Part shown: positions 36,917 through 46,332 of the stretch, piece by piece
How positions within the stretch are numbered: position 1 is the stretch's first letter
Layout: each line of letters opens with the position of its first letter
NCBI GenBank assembly: GCA_022710725.1
Contig: JAKLGK010000005.1
Span: 1-64,000 of the forward strand
Source: Verrucomicrobiota bacterium
GTDB taxonomy: Bacteria; Verrucomicrobiota; Kiritimatiellia; CAIQIC01; JAGNIJ01
Length of the DNA: 64,000 nt
Direction: 5' to 3'
The notes under the pieces: generated by a model
Told to the model about the DNA's origin: nothing
Seen by the model: the letters and a program-made list of their open reading frames with translations, nothing else
Databases searched by the model: none
Translations under genes and position numbers: made by a program

Positions 36917-37540
36917 TCAGCGCGCGGCGACGTAGAGCGATTCCACCTTCTCCCAGTTCACGACATTCCACCAGGCGGCGATGTAGTCCGCGCGGCGGTT
37001 CTGGTATTTCAGATAGTAGGCGTGCTCCCAGACGTCGAGGCCCAGGACCGGCGCGCCGACGCAGTCGGCCACACCCTTCATCGTCGGGTTGTCCTGGTTC
37101 GGCGAGGAGCAAACGCAGAGCTGGCCGTCCTTGACGCACAGCCACGCCCAGCCGGAGCCGAAGCGGCCGACGGCGGCCTTGCCGAACTGCTCCTTGAAGG
37201 CGTCGAAGCCGCCAAACGCCGCGTCGATCGCCTTCGCGACGGCGCCGACCGGTTTGCCCGGGCTTTTCGGGGCCATCCACTGCCAGAACAGGCTGTGGTT
37301 CCAGTGCCCGCCGCCGTTGTTGCGGACGGCGGTCCGGATGTCCTCGGGGACCTTCGAGAGGTCGGCCAGGAGCGACTCCAAGCTCCGGCCCTGGAGCTCG
37401 GGGTGCTTCTCCAGCGCCGCGTTCAGGTTGTGGACGTAGGCCGCGTGGTGCTTGCCGTGGTGGATCTCCATCGTGCGCGCGTCCACGTGGGGCTCCAGCG
37501 CGTCGAAGGCGTACGGCAGTTTCGGTAGTTCGTGTGCCAT
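36917..37540 (-). CDS. superoxide dismutase, Fe/Mn family
   Basis: A 207-residue cytoplasmic superoxide dismutase. Metal ligands are visible: His in [17 protein letters not shown], His in [17 protein letters not shown], and Asp and His in [20 protein letters not shown]. The [11 protein letters not shown] text is more like the Mn- or cambialistic form than the Fe form, but the metal cannot be called for certain. The start is the ATG at 37540 with AAAGGGTGAAACC before it; a longer upstream reading from 37633 is rejected. Lies between gyrA and the AspA-like lyase with its own terminator. A small hairpin (CCCGCGG/CCGCGGG) sits in the leader at 37564-37580. Confidence 0.95.
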   Translation of the reverse strand: MAHELPKLPYAFDALEPHVDARTMEIHHGKHHAAYVHNLNAALEKHPELQGRSLESLLADLSKVPEDIRTAVRNNGGGHWNHSLFWQWMAPKSPGKPVGAVAKAIDAAFGGFDAFKEQFGKAAVGRFGSGWAWLCVKDGQLCVCSSPNQDNPTMKGVADCVGAPVLGLDVWEHAYYLKYQNRRADYIAAWWNVVNWEKVESLYVAAR

Positions 37541-37633
37541 GGTTTCACCCTTTCGTTTTATCCCCCGCGGAACCCGCGGGAGGGTAAATATAGGGCACCC
37601 CGGGCATTTTTCCAGAGGCCCTCCGTTTGCCAT

Positions 37634-37661
37634 TTGACCGGGGGGGCGTTTCCGCTACCAT
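37634..37661 (+). promoter_or_regulatory. predicted promoter for the AspA/FumC-family gene
   Basis: TTGACC at 37634-37639 and TACCAT at 37656-37661 are 16 bases apart. The start near 37668 gives a leader of about 19 bases. Confidence 0.55.
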
Positions 37662-37686
37662 CGCGCGAGAACATGGAGCGGCACCG

Positions 37687-39063
37687 ATGAGAGTGGAGAA
37701 GGATTCCCTGGGCGAGCGGCAGGTCCCCGACGAGGCGTACTACGGCATTCACACGGCCCGGTCGCTGGAGAATTTCGACATCGCCGGCGAGCCGATGCCG
37801 CTGGAGATCGTCTACGGGCTGGTCAAGATCAAGTGGGCCACGGCCACCGCCAACGCCGCGCTGGGCATGATCCCGGCGGACAAGGCCGACGCCATCAAGG
37901 CCGCGTGCCTGCGCGTGCTGAAGGGCGAGTTCGACGGCGAGTTCAAGGTGGACGTGTTCCAGGCCGGCTCGGGCACGTCCTCGAACATGAACGTCAACGA
38001 GGTGCTCGCCAACATCGCCAACGAGGCCCTCGGCGGCCGGCGCGGCGACCGCCGGCCGGTCCACCCGCACGACGACGTCAACCTCGGCACCTCGACGAAC
38101 AACACCTTCCCCTCCGCCGTCAAGATCGCGCTGGTGGAAAAGGCCTCCGCGATGCTGTTGAGCCTCCGGCGCCTGGTCGAGGAACTGCACGGGAAGGAGC
38201 GGGAGTTCAAGGACATCCTGAAGACCGGCCGCACCCACCTGCAGGATGCCGTGCCCATCACGCTGGGCCAGGAGTTCGGCGCCTGGGCGCGCGCGCTGGA
38301 AAAGGACGTGCGCCGCATCGAGTCGGCCCGCCTGAAGCTGCGGGAGCTGGGCGTGGGCGGCAACGCGATCGGCACGGGGGTCAATACCCGCCGCGAGTTC
38401 CGGCCGATCCTGATCCGCGCCCTGGGCACGTTCACGGGCGAGGTCTACGAAGGCGCGGAGAACGGCATCGAGATCACGCAGTTCATGACGGATCTCGGGG
38501 AATACTCCTCCGCCCTGAAGCTGCTGGCGCTGGACGTCGGCAAGGTGTGCAACGACCTGCGGCTCCTCTCCTCCGGCCCGAACACGGGCCTGGATGAAAT
38601 CATCCTCCCGCCGCTCGAGCCGGGCTCCTCGATCATGCCCGGCAAGTTCAATCCCAGCGCCTGCGAGGCCGTCAACATGGCCTGCCTCCAGGTCTTCGGG
38701 CTGGACGCGGCCGTGGCCGCGGCCTGCGGAGCGGGTCAGCTGGAGCTGAACACCTATATGCCGCTGATCGGATTCAACCTCCTGCGGGCGACCCGCTACC
38801 TCGAGCGCGCCTGCGCCCTGCTCGGCGAGAAATGCGTGCGCGGCATCCAGGCGAACCGCGAGGAATGCGCGCGGCACTTCGAGCACAGCGCCGGCCTGGC
38901 CACCGTCCTCAACCCGAAACTGGGCTACGACCGCGTCGCCGAACTGGTCAGGGAATCGCTGGAGACCGGCCGGACGCTGCGCCAGCTGGTGCTGGAAAAG
39001 AAGATCATGACCGAGGACCAGTTCAACGACGTCCTCAAGCACAGCACGGGGCCGAACCTGTAG
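37687..39063 (+). CDS. aspartase/fumarase superfamily lyase, AspA-like
   Basis: A 458-residue homotetrameric lyase. The signature is GSSIMPGKFNPSACEAVNMA near residue 318, with the second active-site region FQAGSGTSSNMNVNEVLANI and the third GRTHLQDAVPITLGQEFGAW. The start MRVEKDSLGERQVPDEAYYG and the segment YYGIHTARSLENFDIAG are closer to aspartate ammonia-lyases, whereas FKVDVFQAGSGTSSNMNVNE resembles class II fumarases. The reaction is therefore either L-aspartate to fumarate plus ammonia or fumarate hydration. I leave the substrate open. It has its own promoter; no obvious pathway partner is nearby. Confidence 0.85.
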   Translation: MRVEKDSLGERQVPDEAYYGIHTARSLENFDIAGEPMPLEIVYGLVKIKWATATANAALGMIPADKADAIKAACLRVLKGEFDGEFKVDVFQAGSGTSSNMNVNEVLANIANEALGGRRGDRRPVHPHDDVNLGTSTNNTFPSAVKIALVEKASAMLLSLRRLVEELHGKEREFKDILKTGRTHLQDAVPITLGQEFGAWARALEKDVRRIESARLKLRELGVGGNAIGTGVNTRREFRPILIRALGTFTGEVYEGAENGIEITQFMTDLGEYSSALKLLALDVGKVCNDLRLLSSGPNTGLDEIILPPLEPGSSIMPGKFNPSACEAVNMACLQVFGLDAAVAAACGAGQLELNTYMPLIGFNLLRATRYLERACALLGEKCVRGIQANREECARHFEHSAGLATVLNPKLGYDRVAELVRESLETGRTLRQLVLEKKIMTEDQFNDVLKHSTGPNL

Positions 39064-39086
39064 CCGGGCCGCCGCGGGCCGGGCGG

Positions 39087-40064
39087 TCAGAAGACCGGCG
39101 TGCGCAGGGCCGCGTTGTGCAGGATGTCGTCCGCCAGCCGCGCGTTGAGCGCGAGGCCCGCCGCGCCGGGCTTCCCGTCGCCGACCGGCCTTCCGTCGAA
39201 CTCGATGACCGAGGTGACGTCCGGCGTCGTGCCGAAGATGAGCAACTCGGTGGCCTCCCGGACGGCGGCGTAGGGGATGTCCGTCTCCTCCACGGCGGAA
39301 AGCAGGCCGCCCGCGATCAACGGGCGGGCCAGTTCCAGGACGCGGCGGGCCGTCGTGCCGGGCAGGATGCGGTCGGGTTTCGGCACCTGCAGGCGGCGCC
39401 CGCGCGTGACGATCCCCGCGTTCTCCGTAGCGCCCTCCGCCAGGTTGTTCTTCTCGTCGAAGGACAGGGTGAAGTCCACGCGCGCGTCAAGGGCCTCCAT
39501 CTTCATCAGGACGTTGGGCAGGTAGTTGACGCTCTTGAGATGGGAGAAGGGCGGGGCGCGGGGCGGGATCGAGCTCCGGGCCGCGCGGGCGCCGCCGGGG
39601 TGAAGGGTCATGAACGAGCCGGGGAGGGCATAGGCGACGACGTAGAGCGCGGGCTCCGGGCACTCGGCGGGGCTGATGCCGAATCCGCCGGGCCCGCGCG
39701 AGACCAGGATGCGCACGAGGGCCTCCGGCCGGCCGCCTGCGTGGACGGTCTGGACCACGATGTCCGCCAGGTCCGCGGACGTCCAGGGCACGGGCAGGCG
39801 GATGCGCCCGGCCGAGAGGCGCAGGCGGGTGAGGTGGGCCTCCAGGTTGTAGAGACCCCCGCCGACGCACTTGACGGTCTCGAAGATGCCGTCGCCCCGG
39901 TGGACCATGTGGTCGTCGGCCGGCAGCAGCATGAGGGCGGGGTCGGTGACCAGGCCGCCGAGGTGGCTGGAATACATGGCGAAGTAGTGCTGCTGGTGCG
40001 GCCGGCGGCGGCGATCGAGGCACGCCGGCAGTTCCGCGGCGCCGATGAGGGGAAGGGGTTGCAT
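39087..40064 (-). CDS. class IV PLP aminotransferase / aminodeoxychorismate lyase family
   Basis: A 325-residue fold-type IV PLP enzyme. The N-terminal region has HMVHRGDGIFETVKCVGGGL, the small-domain part is ALVRILVSRGPGGFGISPAE, the PLP lysine is in FSHLKSVNYLPNVLMKMEA, and the phosphate-binding part is EGATENAGIVTRGRRLQVPK followed by RILPGTTARRVLEL. These features suit branched-chain or D-amino-acid aminotransferases and 4-amino-4-deoxychorismate lyase; they do not decide between them. The ATG at 40064 is chosen because the long upstream extension is in frame with L13 antisense text. Convergent with the lyase gene at 39063. Confidence 0.85.
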   Translation of the reverse strand: MQPLPLIGAAELPACLDRRRRPHQQHYFAMYSSHLGGLVTDPALMLLPADDHMVHRGDGIFETVKCVGGGLYNLEAHLTRLRLSAGRIRLPVPWTSADLADIVVQTVHAGGRPEALVRILVSRGPGGFGISPAECPEPALYVVAYALPGSFMTLHPGGARAARSSIPPRAPPFSHLKSVNYLPNVLMKMEALDARVDFTLSFDEKNNLAEGATENAGIVTRGRRLQVPKPDRILPGTTARRVLELARPLIAGGLLSAVEETDIPYAAVREATELLIFGTTPDVTSVIEFDGRPVGDGKPGAAGLALNARLADDILHNAALRTPVF

Positions 40065-40126
40065 GGAAAGAGGAGTAGCGGTGCGGGCCGCCGGAATCAA
40101 ACGAAAACGGCGCGCAAATATGGGGA

Positions 40127-40156
40127 TTGACACCTGGCGGCCCCTTCCGCTAGGTT
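40127..40156 (+). promoter_or_regulatory. predicted rplM-rpsI promoter
   Basis: A perfect TTGACA at 40127-40132 and a weaker TAGGTT at 40151-40156 are 18 bases apart. The start near 40163 gives a leader of about 28 bases to the rplM ATG at 40191. Confidence 0.65.
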
Positions 40157-40190
40157 TTGCGGCCTGTTTGCGGAAAAAAAAGGCAGATTC

Positions 40191-40619
40191 ATGAAAACTA
40201 CGTTGGTCAGGGAATCGGAGGTCGTCCGCGCGTGGCACGTGGTGGACGCCGCCGGTCAGCCGGCCGGGCGCCTGGCGGTCAAGATCGCCAACATCCTGCG
40301 CGGCCGGAACAAGCGCAACTATACCCCCCACGCCGACATGGGCGATTTCGTGGTGGTCATCAACGCGGCGCAGGTCAAGCTGACGGGCTCGAAGGAAGAG
40401 CAGAAAATCTACAAGGATTACTCCGGCTACCCGAGCGGCCTGAAGATGCAGAAGGCCAGCGTCATCCGCGTCCGCCAGCCCACCCGCATCGTCCGGCAGG
40501 CGGTCAAGGGCATGCTCCCGAAGAACCATTTGAGCCGGAAGTTGATCACGAGGCTGAAGGTATACGCCGGCGCGGAGCATCCGCACGCGGCGCAGGGCGC
40601 GAAGGCCCTGGCGGTCTGA
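40191..40619 (+). CDS. rplM: 50S ribosomal protein L13
   Basis: A 142-residue L13. Conserved segments are AWHVVDAAGQPAGRLAVKIA, RGRNKRNYTPHADMGDFVVV, INAAQVKLTGSKEEQKIYKD and AVKGMLPKNHLSRKLITRLK, with the ending VYAGAEHPHAAQ. It is part of the early-assembly core of the large subunit. The length equals the family norm. It is followed by rpsI after 19 bases, the usual bacterial order, and driven by the promoter at 40127-40156. Confidence 0.98.
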   Translation: MKTTLVRESEVVRAWHVVDAAGQPAGRLAVKIANILRGRNKRNYTPHADMGDFVVVINAAQVKLTGSKEEQKIYKDYSGYPSGLKMQKASVIRVRQPTRIVRQAVKGMLPKNHLSRKLITRLKVYAGAEHPHAAQGAKALAV

Positions 40620-40638
40620 CACAGACGGGGGAACGAAC

Positions 40639-41037
40639 GTGGCACACAAAGTGGTGGAATATTCGGCGACGGGGCGGCGCAAGACTTCCGTGGCGCGCGT
40701 GCGCATCGCGCACGGCGTGGGGAAGACCACCGTCAACAGCAGGGACTTCAAGGATTACTTCCCCGTGGAGGCGGTCCGCCAGTTCATCGAGCAGCCCTTC
40801 GAGGCCGCCGACATGCTGAAGCGGTTCGACGTCATTGCGAACGTCTCCGGCGGCGGCATCATGGGCCAGGCCGGCGCGCTGCGGCACGGGATCGCCCGCG
40901 CCCTGCTGCTGGCCGACGCGGCCCTGCGCGAGAAGCTCAAGGGCGGCGGGTTCCTGACCCGCGACCCGCGCATGAAGGAGCGCAAGAAGTACGGCCAGCC
41001 CGGCGCCCGCAAACGCTTCCAGTTCTCGAAGCGCTGA
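40639..41037 (+). CDS. rpsI: 30S ribosomal protein S9
   Basis: A 132-residue S9. The start is GTG at 40639, preceded by GGGGGAACG. Conserved parts are YSATGRRKTSVARVRIAHG, FDVIANVSGGGIMGQAGALR, HGIARALLLADAALREKLKG and the basic tail DPRMKERKKYGQPGARKRFQ ending FSKR, whose last arginine contacts P-site tRNA. Co-transcribed with rplM and followed by a strong terminator. Confidence 0.98.
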   Translation: MAHKVVEYSATGRRKTSVARVRIAHGVGKTTVNSRDFKDYFPVEAVRQFIEQPFEAADMLKRFDVIANVSGGGIMGQAGALRHGIARALLLADAALREKLKGGGFLTRDPRMKERKKYGQPGARKRFQFSKR

Positions 41038-41068
41038 TCCCGGCGCTCCGAAATCGGCTGTTCCGCCT

Positions 41069-41107
41069 CGCGGCCCGGACGTTCCATCCGGGCCGCGATT
41101 GTTTTTT
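41069..41107 (+). terminator. rho-independent terminator after rpsI
   Basis: CGCGGCCCGGA (41069-41079) pairs with TCCGGGCCGCG (41087-41097) around a seven-base loop, followed by ATTGTTTTTT. The stem is perfect. Confidence 0.93.
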
Positions 41108-41184
41108 CCCCGGCCTCGACCCGTGCGTCACGGTTGATGGACTATGATTCATGGGGCCGACGACGCTCGGCCGGCATGGCGCGG

Positions 41185-41212
41185 TTGTATTTGCTCATCG
41201 CTGCTCTATACT
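41185..41212 (+). promoter_or_regulatory. predicted promoter for the FmdB-like gene
   Basis: TTGTAT at 41185-41190 and TATACT at 41207-41212 are 16 bases apart. The start near 41219 gives a short leader of about 16 bases with CGGAGG at 41224-41229. Confidence 0.65.
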
Positions 41213-41234
41213 GACTCCGCTTCCGGAGGCCGCC

Positions 41235-41627
41235 ATGCCGGTATTCGAGTACGAATGCAAAAAATGCGGACGGGTTTCGAGCTTCCTCGTACGCAATCCG
41301 TCCGCCCACAAGCCGCCGGCCTGCCCGCGCTGCGGCCATCCGGAAACGACGCGCGTATTGTCCCGCTTCGCGTCCGTGAAATCCGGCAGCGCCGGCGGGG
41401 AGGGCGCGGACCTTTCCGCGCTGGACGGCCTCGATGAAAACGATCCCCGCTCCCTCGGCCGCGCCATGAGGAAGATGGCCGAGGAGACCGGCGAGCCCGT
41501 GCCGCCGGAAATGGAGCAGATGATGCGCCGGCTCGAGGCCGGGGAGGACCCGGAAAAGCTCGGCGCGGAAATGGAAGGGATGGAGGGCGGCGGCCCGGCC
41601 GGCGACGACACCCTGTACGAAGGATAA
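41235..41627 (+). CDS. FmdB-family zinc ribbon protein
   Basis: A 130-residue protein whose first 45 residues are the FmdB/CxxC_CXXC_SSSS regulator-like zinc ribbon: MPVFEYECKKCGRVSSFLV then CPRCGHPETTRVLSRFASVK. The rest is a negatively charged, glycine-rich helical tail (EGADLSALDGLDENDPRSLG, and EEMEQMMRRLEAGEDPEKLG-type text). The family's role is unclear; FmdB was first described as a regulator of formamidase genes, but most members are uncharacterised. Clear ribosome-binding site CGGAGG. The M16C peptidase gene begins four bases after the stop, so the two are co-transcribed. Confidence 0.9.
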   Translation: MPVFEYECKKCGRVSSFLVRNPSAHKPPACPRCGHPETTRVLSRFASVKSGSAGGEGADLSALDGLDENDPRSLGRAMRKMAEETGEPVPPEMEQMMRRLEAGEDPEKLGAEMEGMEGGGPAGDDTLYEG

Positions 41628-41631
41628 TCCC

Positions 41632-44571
41632 ATGCTCCAACCCGGAACCACGCATCGCGGTTTCACCGTCGTCACAACCACGCCCCTTCCTGCGCCCCTG
41701 GGCCGGGCCGTCGAACTGCGGCACGGTGCGTCGGGCGCCCGCGTCCTCCACCTCGTCAACGACGACCCGGAGAACCTCTTCTGCGTCGCCTTCCCCACGC
41801 CGCCCGCCGACGACACGGGGCTCCCGCACATCCTCGAACATTCCGTCCTTGGCGGTTCGCACAAGTACCCGGTCCGCGATCCGTTTTTCGAGCTGGTCAA
41901 GATCAGCATGGCCACGTTCATCAACGCCATGACCTTCTGGGACCGCACGGTCTACCCCGTCGCCAGCAACGTGAAGCAGGACCTCTTCAACCTCGCGGAC
42001 GTGTACTTCGACGCGGTCTTCCACCCGCTGCTGACCGAGAACATCTTCAAACGCGAGGGCCATCACCTCGCCCCCGACGGCGCCGGCGGGCTCACCGTCA
42101 GCGGCATCGTCTACAACGAGATGAAGGGCGTCTACTCGAATCCCGAGTGGGCCATGGAGATGATCGCGCTCCGGAGCCTGCTGCCGGATACGATCTACGG
42201 GCGCGAGTCCGGCGGCGACCCGCGCGCCATCCCCGACCTGACCTTCGAGCAGTTTCGGAATTTCCACTCGACCTGCTACCACCCCGCCCGCGGCCTGTTC
42301 GTCTGCTACGGCAACATCCCGACGGAGGACTACCTGGCGTTTCTCGCCGAGCGGCTCGCCGGGTACTCCGCGCGCGACGCCGCGCCCGTGCCGGCGCGCC
42401 AGCCGCGCTGGCCTGCACCCCGCGCGACCACGGAAACCTACGCCATCGGACACGACGAACCCGCTTCCGGCCGCACGTACTTCCGGCTGGATTGGCTGGC
42501 CGGCGACGCGGCGGCCGCGCGCGACACGGCCGCGCTCTACCTGCTCTCGCTGCTCCTCTTCGGGCACGAGGCCGCGCCCCTCAAGAAGGCGCTCGTGGAT
42601 TCGAAGCTCGGCGAGGATGTCATCTCGTGCGGCGCGGAGCCGGCCGGGCTGGAGATGACCTTCCGCGTCGGGCTCAAGGGCTCCGAGCCCGACCGGGCCG
42701 CCGCTTTCGAGAAGCTCGTTCTCGATACGCTTCGGGGCCTGGCGGAAGAGCCGTTCGCCCCGGAGGCCGTCGACGCCGCGTTTCACCAGGCCGGCTACGA
42801 GTACCAGGAGGTCCAATCGGGCTATCCGCTGCACGTGCTCTTCCGTGTGCTTCAGGCGTGGACCTATTCCGACGAGCCGCTGCGCTTCCTGTCCATGCGC
42901 GACGCGCTCGCGGCCCTGCGCGCGGAGGCGGCGGCCGATCCGCTGTTCTTCAGCCGCCTGATCCGCGAGCGGCTGCTGGATAATCCGCACCGGCTGCAGT
43001 TGGCGCTGCGGCCGGACCGCGGGCACCAGGCTCGGCTGGACGCGGAATTCGCGGAGCGCATGAAGACGGTTCGGGCGGGGCTCGACGATGCGGCGGTGCA
43101 GCGCGTAGCGGCCGAGGCCGAGGAACTGGACCGCGAATCCGGCACGCCCAATCCGCCCGAGGCGCTGGCCCTCCTGCCGCAACTCGGGCTGCACGACCTG
43201 CCCGGAACCCCGGCCGAAATCCCGTCGAACCTCGAACGTGTCGGCCCCGGCATTCCCCTGCTGATCAACGACGTGCCGTCCAACGGCGTGGCCTACCTGC
43301 ACCTCGATTTCAACCTCGACGGGCTGCCGTCGGAATGGTGGCCGTATGTTTCGCGGTTCACGGACGCGCTCACCAGGCTGGGCGCCGCGGGCATGGGCTA
43401 CGAGGACGTCGCCCGGCGGCAGGCAGCGCGTTTCGGTGGCATGCGGGCCTGGCCGTGGTTCCAGACCCGTGCCGACGATCCGGCCTCGCACCTGGCGCGG
43501 CTGCGCGTCGAGATCAAGACGCTCGACGACCGCATCGAGCCCGCGCTGGAACTGCTCGGCCAGCTGCTCTTCGGACTCGACCCGAAGGATCTGGCGCGGC
43601 TGCAGGATGTCGTCATCCAGGCAAGGACCTGGGAACGTACAGAGAAAATCCAGGGTGGAACTACCACCCCGCTTCTGCACGCCGGCCGGGGATTCAGCCT
43701 GCCCGGTCACTTGCGCGAGGTCTGCGAGGGCTTGCCGCAGCTTTTCCTGCTGGAGGAATTGGCCGGGCGGTTCGAGCAGCAGGCAGACCTTCTCGCGTCG
43801 CGGCTTCTGTCCATCCGCGACTTCCTGCTCCAGTCCCGCCGCCTGGCCGCCAGTTTCACGGGGCCGGACCGTTCGCGGGACGCGGTGGCCGCCGCCCTGA
43901 AAGACTGGGGAAGCAAAATGGCGGACGCGGATGCGGGCTCCGCGGCCGCCGCCTTCCCGGCCTTCACGGGCCCGGTGCTCGAGGGCCTGGCCGCCCCGCT
44001 CCAGGTCGCGCACAACGCGCTGGTCATGCCCGCTCCGCACGCTTCCCATCCGGACGAGCCGCTGTTGGCGCTCGCGGCGCACCTGGTCTCCTTCGACTAC
44101 ATCCTCCCGGAGATCCGCTTCAAGGGAAACGCCTACGGCGCCGGCTGCCGGCACGACCCGTTCCTCGGGACGCTGGCCCTGACCTCGTTCCGCGACCCGC
44201 ATGTGGTACGGACCCTCGACGTGTTCGGGAAGACCGCGGATTTCGTCCGGCAGGCCTCGTGGAGCCGCGCCGACCTGGATCGCGCGGTGATCGGGAAGGC
44301 GCGGGACGATCTGAAACCGATTCGCCCGGGCGAGGCCACGGGACTTTCGCTGCACCGCTGGCTGATCGGCATGACCCCCGAGCGGCGGGCGGAGCGTTAT
44401 CGCCGCCGGCTGCGCGCGACGCCCGAAGAGGCGCGGCGTGCGATGCTGGACGCGATCGAGGCCGGCCGGCCTCGGCAGGCGATCTGCGCGCTCGCCAGCC
44501 GCGAAAAGCTGGAAGAGGCCAATCGTCAGATGCCGGCCGCGTTGAGCATCGAGGATGTGCTGAAGGCCTGA
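41632..44571 (+). CDS. M16C zinc metalloprotease, presequence-protease (PreP) like
   Basis: A 979-residue pitrilysin-type peptidase built of two similar halves. The inverted zinc motif HILEH (His66, Glu69, His70) is in DDTGLPHILEHSVLGGSHKY, and the distal ligand is Glu163 in GIVYNEMKGVYSNPEWAME. The FINAMTFWDRTVYPVAS segment and the second-half region FRGSRTRSP-free text LINDVPSNGVAYLHLDFNLD fit the M16C family, which degrades peptides in a closed chamber. There is no signal peptide, so a cytoplasmic role in peptide clearance is likely (inference). A weak terminator follows at 44572-44604. Co-transcribed with the FmdB-like gene. Confidence 0.92.
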   Translation: MLQPGTTHRGFTVVTTTPLPAPLGRAVELRHGASGARVLHLVNDDPENLFCVAFPTPPADDTGLPHILEHSVLGGSHKYPVRDPFFELVKISMATFINAMTFWDRTVYPVASNVKQDLFNLADVYFDAVFHPLLTENIFKREGHHLAPDGAGGLTVSGIVYNEMKGVYSNPEWAMEMIALRSLLPDTIYGRESGGDPRAIPDLTFEQFRNFHSTCYHPARGLFVCYGNIPTEDYLAFLAERLAGYSARDAAPVPARQPRWPAPRATTETYAIGHDEPASGRTYFRLDWLAGDAAAARDTAALYLLSLLLFGHEAAPLKKALVDSKLGEDVISCGAEPAGLEMTFRVGLKGSEPDRAAAFEKLVLDTLRGLAEEPFAPEAVDAAFHQAGYEYQEVQSGYPLHVLFRVLQAWTYSDEPLRFLSMRDALAALRAEAAADPLFFSRLIRERLLDNPHRLQLALRPDRGHQARLDAEFAERMKTVRAGLDDAAVQRVAAEAEELDRESGTPNPPEALALLPQLGLHDLPGTPAEIPSNLERVGPGIPLLINDVPSNGVAYLHLDFNLDGLPSEWWPYVSRFTDALTRLGAAGMGYEDVARRQAARFGGMRAWPWFQTRADDPASHLARLRVEIKTLDDRIEPALELLGQLLFGLDPKDLARLQDVVIQARTWERTEKIQGGTTTPLLHAGRGFSLPGHLREVCEGLPQLFLLEELAGRFEQQADLLASRLLSIRDFLLQSRRLAASFTGPDRSRDAVAAALKDWGSKMADADAGSAAAAFPAFTGPVLEGLAAPLQVAHNALVMPAPHASHPDEPLLALAAHLVSFDYILPEIRFKGNAYGAGCRHDPFLGTLALTSFRDPHVVRTLDVFGKTADFVRQASWSRADLDRAVIGKARDDLKPIRPGEATGLSLHRWLIGMTPERRAERYRRRLRATPEEARRAMLDAIEAGRPRQAICALASREKLEEANRQMPAALSIEDVLKA

Positions 44572-44604
44572 GCGGCGTCGCATAGCGCCGCCCTCCATCT
44601 TTTT
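44572..44604 (+). terminator. probable rho-independent terminator after the M16C gene
   Basis: GCGGCG (44572-44577) pairs with CGCCGC (44586-44591) across an eight-base loop; CCTCCATC then a T6 run (44600-44605) follow. The stem is short and the T-run is eight bases away, and it overlaps the next gene's -35 box. Confidence 0.5.
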
Positions 44605-44632
44605 TGCAATTCACCGGTTTTTGGGCTACTTT
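44604..44632 (+). promoter_or_regulatory. predicted promoter for the flavodiiron gene
   Basis: TTGCAA at 44604-44609 and TACTTT at 44627-44632 are 17 bases apart. Start near 44640, with GGGAGA before the ATG at 44661. Confidence 0.6.
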
Positions 44633-44660
44633 TCGTCCCGATTCGTCGAGGGAGACCATT

Positions 44661-45842
44661 ATGGCCATGCGAAAAATCACGGAAGGCGTGCACTGGTGCG
44701 GCGTCGTGGACTGGGACCGGCGGGTGTTCGACGTCCTCGTGCCCCTGCCGGACGGGACCAGCTACAACTCGTATCTCGTTCAGGGCGCGGAGAAGACCGC
44801 CCTGCTGGACGGCGTGGACGACGCCAAGATCCCGCTGCTGCTGGAGACGCTGCGCGACGTCCCGCGGATCGACTACATCGTCTCCCACCACGCCGAGCAG
44901 GACCATTCCGGCGCGCTGCCCGCGCTGATGGCGTGGCACCCGGAAGCCAGGCTGCTCGCGTCCGCGATGGGCCGGAAGCTCCTGATCGAGCTGCTCGACC
45001 TGCCCGCGGACCGCGTCGTCGCGGTCAAGGACGGCGAGACGCTGGCGCTCGGCGGCAAGACGCTGCGCTTTCTCTACACGCCGTGGGTGCACTGGCCGGA
45101 GACGATGAGCACCTGGCTGGAGGAGGACGGCATCCTTTTCTCATGCGACTTCTACGGCGCGCATCTGGCGACCTCGGAGCTGTACGCGAAGGAGGGCGTG
45201 CGGGTGTACCGCGCGGCGAAGCTGTACTACGCGCAGATCATGATGCCCTACGCGAAGCAGGTGGCGAAAAGCATCGAGAAGGTGTCCGGGCTGGGCATCC
45301 GCTGCATCGCACCGAGCCACGGGCCGCTCTACGACAAGCCCGCCATCGTCATGGATTCCTGGCGCGAGTGGGTGTCCGCCCCGCCGCAGAACCTGGCCGT
45401 CGTCGCGTACGTCTCCATGCACGGCAGCACGAGGCGGATGGCGGAGCGCCTGGTCGACGCGCTGATCGCGCGCGGGGTCTCGGTGCGGCAGTTCGACCTG
45501 GCCACGGCGGACCTGGGTGAGATCGCGATGACGCTCGTGGACACGTCCACGATCCTGCTCGGCACTCCCGCGATGCTCAACGGCGTGCATCCCGTGGCCG
45601 CGAACGCGGCGTTCGTGATCAACGCGCTGCACCCCAAGGCGAAGTATGCGGGCCTGTTCGGTTCGTTCGGCTGGGGCTCGAAGCCGCTGGAGAACCCGGC
45701 GGCCCTTCTGCCCGATCTCCAGGTGGAGTTGCTGCCAACCGTGCTGGCTCGGGGGCTGCCCCGCGAGGCCGAGTTCGCGGCGCTGGACCGGCTGGCCGAC
45801 ACCGTGGCGGCGAAACACGCCGCGGCGGGACTGGCCGGCTGA
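44661..45842 (+). CDS. flavodiiron protein (A-type flavoprotein)
   Basis: A 393-residue enzyme with a metallo-beta-lactamase-like diiron domain and a C-terminal flavodoxin domain. Iron ligands are in [15 protein letters not shown] (H-x-E-x-D-H), [25 protein letters not shown] and APSHGPLY. The flavodoxin part has [20 protein letters not shown] and [13 protein letters not shown], with GLFGSFGWG near the end. Family members reduce O2 to water or NO to N2O, giving oxygen tolerance to anaerobes. That fits a facultative or strictly anaerobic host. Start at ATG 44661 with its own promoter. Confidence 0.94.
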   Translation: MAMRKITEGVHWCGVVDWDRRVFDVLVPLPDGTSYNSYLVQGAEKTALLDGVDDAKIPLLLETLRDVPRIDYIVSHHAEQDHSGALPALMAWHPEARLLASAMGRKLLIELLDLPADRVVAVKDGETLALGGKTLRFLYTPWVHWPETMSTWLEEDGILFSCDFYGAHLATSELYAKEGVRVYRAAKLYYAQIMMPYAKQVAKSIEKVSGLGIRCIAPSHGPLYDKPAIVMDSWREWVSAPPQNLAVVAYVSMHGSTRRMAERLVDALIARGVSVRQFDLATADLGEIAMTLVDTSTILLGTPAMLNGVHPVAANAAFVINALHPKAKYAGLFGSFGWGSKPLENPAALLPDLQVELLPTVLARGLPREAEFAALDRLADTVAAKHAAAGLAG

Positions 45843-45888
45843 TGGATCGAGAAGGCCGGTTGCCGCCACTAACGAAAGCGGGGGTGTT

Positions 45889-46332
45889 ATGTGGACATGC
45901 CGTCAGTGCGGGGAGCAGATCGAGGACCAGTTCACATCCTGCTGGAAGTGCGCCAATAACGGCGTGGAGATCGTCCAGGAGAGGTGGGGTGAGCATCCCG
46001 ACGTCCGGGACATTGCGCTGTCCACGACGCCGTTCATTCCGGGCCGCGAAATCGAAAAGTCGCTCGGTGTCGTGTGTGGCGAGGCCATCCTCGGCGCGAA
46101 CGTTGTCAGCGACCTCCTCGCGGGCATCACGGACATCGTCGGCGGCCGCTCGGGCTCTTACGAGGGCAAGCTGAAGGCCGCGCGGGAGATCGCCCTGGTT
46201 GAACTGGCGGTAGAGGCCCGGGAGCGCGGCGCCAACGCGGTCGTCGGAATCGACATCGACTACGAGACCCTGCGTGGCTCTATGCTGATGGTCGCCGCCT
46301 CCGGCACCGCCGTTGTGGCGAAGCAGACCTGA
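45889..46332 (+). CDS. YbjQ-family (DUF74) protein with N-terminal zinc ribbon
   Basis: A 147-residue protein. Residues 1-30 form a zinc-ribbon-like cysteine pair set ([20 protein letters not shown]), followed by the YbjQ/UPF0145 domain: [60 protein letters not shown] and [16 protein letters not shown], ending [13 protein letters not shown]. YbjQ proteins form pentamers and are often annotated as heavy-metal-binding, but without firm proof. ATG 45889 is chosen because it begins the zinc ribbon. Follows the flavodiiron gene after 46 bases, so may be in the same transcript. Confidence 0.87.
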   Translation: MWTCRQCGEQIEDQFTSCWKCANNGVEIVQERWGEHPDVRDIALSTTPFIPGREIEKSLGVVCGEAILGANVVSDLLAGITDIVGGRSGSYEGKLKAAREIALVELAVEARERGANAVVGIDIDYETLRGSMLMVAASGTAVVAKQT

